Shown here piece after piece: positions 57,061 through 64,000 of a DNA stretch of 64,000 bases (its first letter is position 1; each line of letters begins with the position of its first letter). The notes below the pieces were generated by a model. It was not told the origin of the DNA, did no database searches, and saw only the letters and a list, made by a program, of their open reading frames with translations. The stretch comes from Batrachochytrium dendrobatidis JAM81 (Eukaryota > Chytridiomycota > Chytridiomycetes > Rhizophydiales): positions 1,264,278 through 1,328,277 of the forward strand of contig NW_006281104.1 in assembly GCF_000203795.2 (NCBI RefSeq). The letters are read 5' to 3'. The translations under genes and the position numbers were made by a program.

Positions 57061-60000
57061 ATGCCTTCTACCATGGACATTCTTGCAATCAATACAATCA
57101 GAACTCTTGCTGCTGATGTAGTTCAAAAAGCAAATTCAGGACATCCAGGCGCTCCCATGGGTTGTGCTCCAATGGCTCATGTTTTGTTTTCAAACTTTAT
57201 TTGTCAAGATCCACAACATCCTGACTGGGCAAGTATCATTGCTGGATCTGAACGAATTCATCTTGCTGCATTACAGTCTTGATGAGTTGACATTCTTGAG
57301 AAAACTTGATGAAATTCTATCGCTTGAATGCAAAGTTGATTATGTACTTTATACGCCATCATCGCTTACACTCTCTTCATTCCATTAGATCTCTCGTGAT
57401 CGGTTTGTTCTCTCTAATGGCCATGGATGTGTTCTGCAGTACATTATGCTGCACATGCTGGGTTACAATCTCTCCATGGACGATCTCAAGTCTTTCCGTC
57501 AACTCAACTCAAGGTATGTTCAACTGTCAATGCATTGCTGATCCATTCCATTTGTCATGCCATTTGATAATCCGGTTCAATCATGACAATCTGTTCTGTT
57601 CTGTCTTGTTCTGTTCTGTCATGACTCGTACTAATCAACTCTACTCTTGCACTGAATGCTTTTGTCATCCATGAAACCTCCCTTTTTACACTGTCCAACG
57701 TGCTTGATTCCTCACTCAATCCTGTCTATTTAGAACTCCTGGTCATCCCGAGGCCAATCACGGCGTGCATGGCATCGAGGTTTCTACTGGTCCTCTGGGT
57801 CAGGGTATCTCCAATGCCGTTGGTCTTGCCATGGCAGAAGCTCATATGGCTGCTACGTTCAACCGTCCTGGCTTTCAGGTGATTAGCAACTACACTTATG
57901 GTATTACTGGTGATGGTTGTCTGCAAGAAGGTGTCCAGGCTGAGGCCGTATCGCTTGCTGGGTACGTTGTTGTGCTGGTTTGTATTGGTAACGCCAACAT
58001 CCTAATTCGTTGTTTTCTAAATCTACTTTTATAGCCATTTGAAGCTTGGAAACCTCATTATGCTTTATGATGACAATCATATCACCATCGATGGTAATAG
58101 GCCCATGATCTTTGTTTTTGTGTCGATTCGTCTTGTGTTGATCTGGTATATGAATCATTTTGTGCTTTAGGTGATATCGAGGTAGGCTTCACGGAAGACG
58201 TTGTTCAACGTTTCGAGTCTTACGGATGGCATACTCAGGTTCTTGGGGATGGCGATAATGATGTAGCTGGAATTATTGCTGCTATTCAAAAGGCCAAGGC
58301 TGTCACTGATAAACCTTCTCTCATCAAGATCCGGTATGTGGCCTTGGCGCTATAATATTAACATGAAAGCAGTAATTGCTTGCCATTGTCATGCTAATTC
58401 TATTTGATTTAAAGTACCACTATTGGGTTTGGATCTGTTCTTCAGGGTGAGGAAAAGGTTCACGGTTCTCCACTCGGTGCAAAGGATATTATTCAGCTCA
58501 AGATCAAGTTTGGACTCGATCCCGAAGTCCATTTTCACGTTTCTGACGAGGTACACGATACTTTTTATAAACTATACTCCATATTTCACTGTTTCCTGTG
58601 ACTAATAGTATTCTTAGGTGTATAAGCACTATCATGATGCATCGGCTCGCGGTGCTGCTGGCTACAATGCATGGGTTAAACTTATGCAAGAATATGCTGT
58701 CGCCCATCCAGATCTGGTGAGTATAATCACAACTGATGATCTGTTCAAATTAATTTCAAGTAAACTAACCTGCTGCACTTTTAGGCTAGTGAACTCAATC
58801 GTCGTTTGAATAATGAACTTCCTACTGGATGGAAAGATCTTCTTCCCAAGTACACTCCTGCTGATCCTGCAGTTGCCACTCGTAAACTTTCTGAAAATGT
58901 CCTCAACAAAATTGCTCTCTCTATTCCCGAACTTGTTGGTGGATCAGCTGATTTAACTGGATCCAATCTTACTCGTTGGAAGGGTGCTGTTGACTTTCAG
59001 CCAGTACGTGTACTCTATCAATGATATCATTTTCCAGTCTAATGCTTACAATCAACTATTTTTGGTTTTTAAAAGGATGTTTCTGGCTTGGGATCGTATG
59101 CTGGTCGTTACATTCGATTTGGCGTTCGCGAGCACGGCATGGCTGCCATCTGCAACGGCATGAACGCCTATGGTGGCATTATTCCTTTTGGTGCTACATT
59201 CTTCAACTTTATCAGGTAAACTTGTGATCTTTCAATGTTGGGTGGTTTTATTTGACTTTGACATTGATGTAAAACTGCAGCTATGCCCTCGGTGCTGTTC
59301 GTTTGTCTGCCCTCTCTAAACATCAGGTCATCTACATTATGACCCACGACTCTATTGGTCTTGGTGAAGATGGTCCCACTCATCAGCCCATCGAGACACT
59401 TGCGAGTTTGCGTGCACTTCCCAACCTCATCACCCTTCGTCCTGCCGATGGTAATGAAACTTCTGGTGCCTACGTTGCTGCTCTTGAAAATCGTCATCGT
59501 CCCTCGGTTTTGATTTTCACTCGTCAGAATCTTCCTCAGCTTGAAGGCTCGACCGTTGAAAAAACTCTCAAGGGTGCATACGTGCTTAGTGAATCTGCAA
59601 ATGCCAAAATCACCCTTGTTGGCACTGGATCCGAGGTTTCTCTTGCTGTGGATACTGCTGCCATGCTTGCCAAGGAGGGAATCCAGGTAATAACTAGTGT
59701 GCTGATTTAATTTTGCATCAAACTTCAATGACATTGGACTAACAGTATATTTGATAGGCTCGTGTTGTTTCTATGCCGTCCTGGGAGCTCTTTGAAGATC
59801 AAAGTCACGAATATCGTGCCTCTGTTTTCCTTGATAATATTCCTACACTTAGTATGGAAGCCATGACTACCTTGGGATGGAGCAAATATGCTCATGCTTC
59901 GTGTGGTATTGATACGTTTGGTGCCTCTGCTCCATACTTGGTGAGTTGAATTAATCTTGTACATTCTGTTTTATTTAACTGACATGGTTTTCAATGCGTT

Positions 60001-60129
60001 TTCCATTATTAGCTTTTGTACAAAAAGTTTGGCTTGGTGCCTGAAGCTGTTTCCGAAAAGGCCAAAAAGGTTATTGAATACTACAAGACTCGCACTCCTG
60101 AAAGCAAGATGAGCCCTGCTCTTTTCTAA
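57061..60129 (+). CDS. TKT: Transketolase
   Basis: ThDP- and Mg-dependent ketol transfer in the non-oxidative pentose phosphate pathway, cytosolic. Twelve exons: 57061-57228, 57389-57513, 57734-57961, 58035-58093, 58171-58333, 58415-58550, 58618-58716, 58785-59003, 59076-59215, 59281-59686, 59758-59940, 60013-60129. The sum is exactly 680 residues plus stop, the standard length. Motifs: [36 protein letters not shown], the ThDP site [13 protein letters not shown] to [25 protein letters not shown] and [18 protein letters not shown]. The C-terminal domain with GTGSEVSLA is intact. Intron 1 uses a GC donor (TGG|GCAAGT). An in-frame ATG at 57004 could add 19 residues with few acids; I prefer 57061 because [20 protein letters not shown] aligns with the usual start. 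Intron 2 carries a TTCTG-type simple repeat. Confidence 0.96.
57591..57620. repeat. CTGTT-type simple repeat in transketolase intron 2
   Basis: Six near-tandem CTGTT/CTGTC pentamers lie within the intron. They are short and of no evident function. Confidence 0.7.
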
Positions 60130-60557
60130 TCTCATCATAGGTTGTTTTTGATGATGGTTTTAAGCTTCAGCATTGTCGCTGATTTTTATTTTCACTTCAG
60201 TTCTATTCATCTCTCATTTTATGGAATGTGGAATGTGGGCATTTCAATGAAATAAACAGTCATTCAACTTTTACTCAAAGAAACCCTTGAACTCAAAGCT
60301 AGAATATCCAACAAATTAGTTTATTGATTTGGTGATGGCATTTGAATCAACTGTTGAGTGTGTTGTCAGTATTTTTAGATTAAAAACCAAGTATACTGAC
60401 AAACATACTAAATGCATTTCCATCGAATATCGTGTTTTTGATGGCATACTATGAGCGAAATTCGCGTCGATCGATCCAATGGTTGTTGAAAATGGGTTGA
60501 TGGCTTGTTCATGAGGAATGTCTTGAATAGATACGATCCAAGCATATTTTAACCTTG
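60130..60557. other. Intergenic region, no gene seen
   Basis: Holds the transketolase 3' end and the upstream region of the MCD-derived locus. AATAAA-like polyadenylation sequence occurs as GAAATAAACAG near 60249. Nothing else is supported. Confidence 0.4.
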
Positions 60558-62540
60558 ATGTATAACCAACATTTGGAGTTGCTTGTCAAGATGAGATGTG
60601 ATATGGGCTGTTTACAAAGAACTAGCCACAAGGGATATCAGTCCATCACCACACAATCTACTCGTGCTGTAGCTGCGATCATTGCCAATAGAAGCTGGAT
60701 ACATCATCGTAACTCTTTATATCCAGCCTGCCAATCTATTCAGAGCAACCCAATTCATTCAAGATTCTTGGGAGCTTGTCTGCCCTCCTCACCCATTACT
60801 TCTGTCCATAAACTATCAACAAAAGTTCCAATTCCACCCAGCTCTACTGTTGAAAAGTATTGGGACGATGTAATGTTGAACTCAAACTATCCTGGTGAGT
60901 ACTATTGACGACTTGTAATATCTGAATGCACTGATTTCAGATTTGCTATTGGAATTCAACTTGCTGGATTCACTGTATTTCCAAAAACTTGCCAGTTGGA
61001 TCATTACAATTTGGATTGTTTTACATTGACATCTAATATGCTCTTGTTGATTTCACAATTTGGTTTCTAGACTATTATACACTCGGATATCGAGATGAAC
61101 CCCATTCCAGCACGAATGATGATGAATTGATGAATGTTCAAAACAATGAAAAAGGTGTTCGAAAACTAGTAGCTGGGGTTGTCAAGGCAAAACGAGAGGA
61201 TGGAGATATCTGGCCATCGTTACTGACTCGTCAACTCTGCGAGTTTTATGAAAACCAAGATCTGGTACGTCTTGAAATCTACAATGACAACTGGTTTTGA
61301 AATGAACGTTTAGGAATATTGGATTGACCCAATTGTGTATTGCAGACTGGACGATCTAAATTTTTGCATATACTGGCCAAGGATTTCTGTATTGATTTAC
61401 AGGAAACGGCATCTGCTGTACAGCAGTTTGAAGAATCGCTAGTAAGAGCAATCATACATGTTGATTTTACATTGCTCAAAATGATACTTGGTGCTGAGAT
61501 ATAAACTATAGTGCATGACAGATTGTACAGTTTTACGATCATCAGCAAGACTACGAGAAGCATTGATACCTGCTTACGATACTCTGCATTTGGTGACTCT
61601 CTTAAAAACCGACTACAGGAGTGGTTTGGCATGGGATTCCTTGATTTGGAACGCATTACTTGGCACACACCGGCAAGCATACTTGAAAAGGTAGATTCTT
61701 GCGGATATTTTGCAACGCTTTACATTAATGTGATGAAATAGCTTATTTGCTAAATTGAATGGTTTAGATCATTTCCTATGAAGCTGTGCATGCTATTGGG
61801 TCGTGGGATGGTCTTAAACAGCGACTTGGTCCTGGTCGTCTTTGCTACTGCTTCTTCCATCGTGGTATTCCACAGGAACCACTTACATTTGTGCAGGTGT
61901 GTATCCCGATCATTTTAGTTTGCAATCTCATTTGCAGCACCTTGGCTAATCTATAGCCAACAACACATTGCTTGAGTAAAAGGTAACACTTGTCAATGAA
62001 ATATCGACTCGGATTCAAAATATACTGACAGGTCCACATCCCGACACCAAGGATCCCACAGTTGCCATATTTTATTCTATTACATCATCTCAACGTGGTA
62101 TGTGTTGAACAGTGCATGGTATTTGTGATGGCACGCAGTAGTTTAATGCATGTCATGTATAGGACTAGGAGGTGTGGATGTTAAAGTGCATTGTCTAGTT
62201 TAAATACCTGGATCAAGTTTGGTTTGTATTGTATGCTAAATCACTGTTTGAATCGCTTTAGATGATATCTGAGGATACTCGATGGCTTGATGATCCAGAC
62301 TTGTCACGTCACTATCAACCCATGATTGAACGGCTGTGCTCTCAATATTTAATTCTGGAAAGCAAGCGATCGTTTGCGCTAGATCCAGTTGGAAACTTTC
62401 ATTTTTGAAATGGAGCAGCTATCCATCAATTAAACTGGAGAGCAGACACTTTAGGTATGTTGTTGAGATTGGACAAGCTGTTATTGGTTTGGTCAATGCT
62501 TACCTTTGTTTTCTACGATTATTGGAATGTAATTGTTAGA
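60558..62540 (+). pseudogene. MLYCD: Decayed malonyl-CoA decarboxylase gene
   Basis: MCD converts malonyl-CoA to acetyl-CoA and CO2 in mitochondria, peroxisomes or cytosol. Recognisable pieces run in the right order: KFLHILAKDFCIDL (61346 on), VLRSSARLREALIPAYDTL (~61525), SLKNRLQEWFGMGFLDLERI and TWHTPASILEK (~61600), then ISYEAVHAIGSWDGLKQRLG, CYCFFHRGIPQEPLTFVQ, VTLVNEISTRIQNIL, DPTVAIFYSITSSQRG, and LDPVGNFHF/NGAAIHQLNW (~62375). Breaks: a frameshift plus loss of ~35 codons between LIPAYDTL and LKNRLQEWF, where the family keeps a FLVDLRADLL block; a stop and loss of ~25 codons after GLGGVDVK near 62200; and an in-frame TGA in FHF*NGA near 62409. The first two exons (60558-60893, 61074-61264) remain open. 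Splice sites mostly survive, so decay is recent. The intact exons make a short product possible, but not an active enzyme. Confidence 0.75.
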
Positions 62541-63179
62541 TAAACAGTCAGTGCCATGACATGGTTGACAATACAGTGGTGTTGGTGGTAATTGGCATGC
62601 AAACAGCAACTGCATTACTGACATGTGCCATCATTGTTGAACTAGATCGCGATCGTATCTGTGATTCAGAATACAACAAATGGGTGTACAGAGTTGTATT
62701 GACAGTCAAACACAATACATGAATATGGGTTCAGAATTGGTGATTGTACAATGTATGACTGTCAAGTGTGTAGAGGGATAGTTTCAGCTGAAGATCAGTC
62801 TGTGTGCGTTATATGATGTCCGTTGTGTCTATTAAAGAGTGGGTCAATGTGTAGTAACAGAGTCGATCAAGCATTCAATTATTTTTGAAGCAAAGCAGTT
62901 GTCACAGAATGGGTACCAAAGTGTTTCATTTTTACGTGAATACGGCTTTAAACCAAGCGCTTGTGCAATTACACAACACTCTTGAAGGGTGTGCTTTTCA
63001 AGACACTTGACAAAGGGACGTGTCAGCATGTTGATCCATGTCAACATCAAGCTCATCAATGTGGTACTACGGTTAGGGAGTAGCATATTGTGGTGTAATG
63101 TTAGTTCACTACAAACAATCTAGTAAACCAGCCCTAGCCCTTTTAGGTTACCAACTATACAGGGCTACCATACAAAAAG
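62541..63179. other. Intergenic region with a solo MITE end
   Basis: No gene is supported. The terminus TTTACGTGAATACGGCTT ends at 62948 and is followed by TA, as in the MITE family. Upstream, GATTGTACAATGTATGACTG near 62742 resembles the interior of the inverted-repeat copies (GATTGTACAGTGTATGACTA), so an eroded element probably spans about 62730-62948. Its left terminus was not found. Confidence 0.5.
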
Positions 63180-63187
63180 TATAAATA
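63180..63187 (+). promoter_or_regulatory. Probable TATA box of the secreted-protein gene
   Basis: TATAAATA lies 83 bp upstream of the ATG at 63270, a good distance for a core promoter with a short leader. It is the clearest TATA element seen in the window. Confidence 0.55.
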
Positions 63188-63269
63188 CAAGGAATATGTT
63201 TACTTTTATAATCAACAATATCAGTCTCGGTACTTTTCCATCAACTGCTCAAACCCATCAATCGATCTA

Positions 63270-63998
63270 ATGAAATTCGTCGACATTTTATTCATACTGA
63301 CTGCAGCAGCAACTGCTAACGCGATACTGATCCCATTTAAAAAAGATGACACATCCCGAGGCCCGCAATACCTAATTGATGGAACTGGTTCAAGAACTTC
63401 CAGTCAAATGCCAGCCCCAACTAATGTAGCTGGGCCAAGCACTTCTAGCCAAGGTCAGCAACACATGGATGAAGCTGGCTCAGGCATTTCTGATGAAGAA
63501 TGGGATGACTTATTTGATGCAGATAGCTCAAGCACTTCCGACGAAGATTGGGATGACGCTGAGTTGGATGATCCAAGTGTTTTCATGCAACGCCATCAAC
63601 AATCAATGGATCAACCCGGTCCAAGCACTTCCAATCAAGACCAGCAAGAGCCAATGGAGGAAGGCGAGTCGGGAAATATTCGTCCAGAAGAAGCACTATT
63701 AGATGAAGAAGATCAACATACCCTTGCTGATCTAAAGAAAAGAGTTAAAGTCGCTGAAAGCAAACAGCGAGGAAAGTGCAGAGCGTACTTTGATTATGTA
63801 TCCCTTGGATTGAAACAAAAATCAGTGCTGGCAAAAACCAAAGTCAAGTTTGGAACAAAGCACAATCCAAGCGTCCAAAGTCAAATGAAACAAGAGTGTG
63901 AAGATGCAAAGAGCAAATTAAAAACTAGAAAACAGCAATTAACAAAGTTTATGGAAGACCATGGCTTGATATTAAAGGCAGAGCCGGAGTCGAATTAA
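63270..63998 (+). CDS. Small secreted acidic Ser/Pro-rich protein
   Basis: Single exon, 242 residues. The N-terminus MKFVDILFILTAAATANA is a clear signal peptide. Residues ~30-130 form a disordered region with repeated GPSTSSQ/GPSTSNQ-like phrases, each followed by QQ and Met-Asp/Glu, and acidic DEEWDDLFDAD/DEDWDDAELDD phrases. Residues ~145-240 are Lys/Glu-rich and helical (LADLKKRVKVAESKQRGKCRAY, given here as the opening of that part) and hold two cysteines (about 171 and 213) that may pair. No catalytic motif is seen. The layout, signal peptide then PSTSSQ-type linker then a charged helical domain, resembles large secreted families of Batrachochytrium; this comes from memory, not a search. 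The gene stands alone behind its own TATA box, beside an eroded mobile element. Confidence 0.8.
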   Translation: MKFVDILFILTAAATANAILIPFKKDDTSRGPQYLIDGTGSRTSSQMPAPTNVAGPSTSSQGQQHMDEAGSGISDEEWDDLFDADSSSTSDEDWDDAELDDPSVFMQRHQQSMDQPGPSTSNQDQQEPMEEGESGNIRPEEALLDEEDQHTLADLKKRVKVAESKQRGKCRAYFDYVSLGLKQKSVLAKTKVKFGTKHNPSVQSQMKQECEDAKSKLKTRKQQLTKFMEDHGLILKAEPESN

Positions 63999-64000
63999 AG

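Noticed and set aside
61279..61680. 133-codon minus-strand frame
   Set aside because: It lies opposite recognisable malonyl-CoA decarboxylase exons and has no features of its own.
62336..62539. Plus-strand frame suggesting a small gene
   Set aside because: It is an out-of-frame reading of the MCD remnant; the LDPVGNFHF...NGAAIHQLNW motif is in another frame.
1..64000. tRNA, rRNA or CRISPR arrays
   Set aside because: By eye I found no tRNA B-box in cloverleaf context, no rRNA core sequence and no regularly spaced repeats; CRISPR is not expected in a eukaryote.

Overview
The window looks like nuclear DNA of a zoosporic chytrid fungus. Genes are dense, on both strands, and broken by many short introns, mostly about 55-120 nt with GT-AG ends. 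Several genes belong to motile flagella: an EFHC/DM10 protein, an inner-arm axonemal dynein heavy chain and a PTPDC1-type phosphatase. They sit beside ordinary fungal housekeeping genes and a fungal DUF1769 protein. A histone stem-loop binding protein (SLBP), which yeasts and moulds lack, also points to an early-diverging fungus. The last gene is a short, secreted, acidic, Ser/Pro-rich protein of the style expanded in Batrachochytrium, so a Batrachochytrium-like species is my best guess. That is an inference from family resemblance and was not tested by search.

Layout. 50-835 (-) SLBP. 1027-2094 (-) unrecognised low-complexity protein, followed by a pentamer tandem repeat. 2797-5498 (+) EFHC1-like protein. 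5684-8659 (+) ZW10. 8840-19419 (-) a 3,338-residue coiled-coil protein with a degenerate kinesin motor-like head, containing nine 138-bp tandem repeats. 19595-21265 (+) pyruvate dehydrogenase E1 alpha. 21362-22240 a transposon-like element. 22737-25324 (-) unrecognised 542-residue membrane protein. 25674-26207 (+) free methionine-R-sulfoxide reductase. 26323-27750 (+) CHID1-like GH18 protein. 27869-28525 (-) hypothetical. 28857-32673 (-) PTPDC1-like phosphatase with a 245-bp MITE in one intron. 32980-48643 (-) DNAH10-like dynein heavy chain. 48999-50127 (-) ribosomal protein eL24. 50298-51929 (-) DUF1769 protein. 52274-53779 (+) SLC35F6-like transporter. 53984-54520 (-) MCFD2-like EF-hand protein. 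55057-56412 (-) S1/P1 nuclease, flanked by a ~300-bp inverted repeat. 57061-60129 (+) transketolase. 60558-62540 (+) decayed malonyl-CoA decarboxylase. 63270-63998 (+) secreted acidic protein.

Function. One theme is the flagellum (EFHC, dynein, PTPDC1, possibly the kinesin-like giant). A second is the secretory pathway (ZW10, MCFD2, SLC35F6, CHID1, the S1/P1 nuclease). A third is central carbon metabolism (PDH E1 alpha, transketolase, the dead MCD). Neighbours are not co-functional operons.

Exon joins were made by hand from splice consensus, reading frame and family conservation. For EFHC, ZW10, PDH, transketolase, SLC35F6, MCFD2, the nuclease, CHID1, eL24, the kinesin-like giant and the 542-residue membrane protein, the summed exon lengths come out as an exact multiple of three, which supports those models. 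Most interesting: the giant pseudo-kinesin, the inverted repeat around the nuclease, a TA-flanked MITE family with members throughout the window, the decaying MCD gene, three GC-AG introns and a probable 7-nt micro-exon in the eL24 gene.
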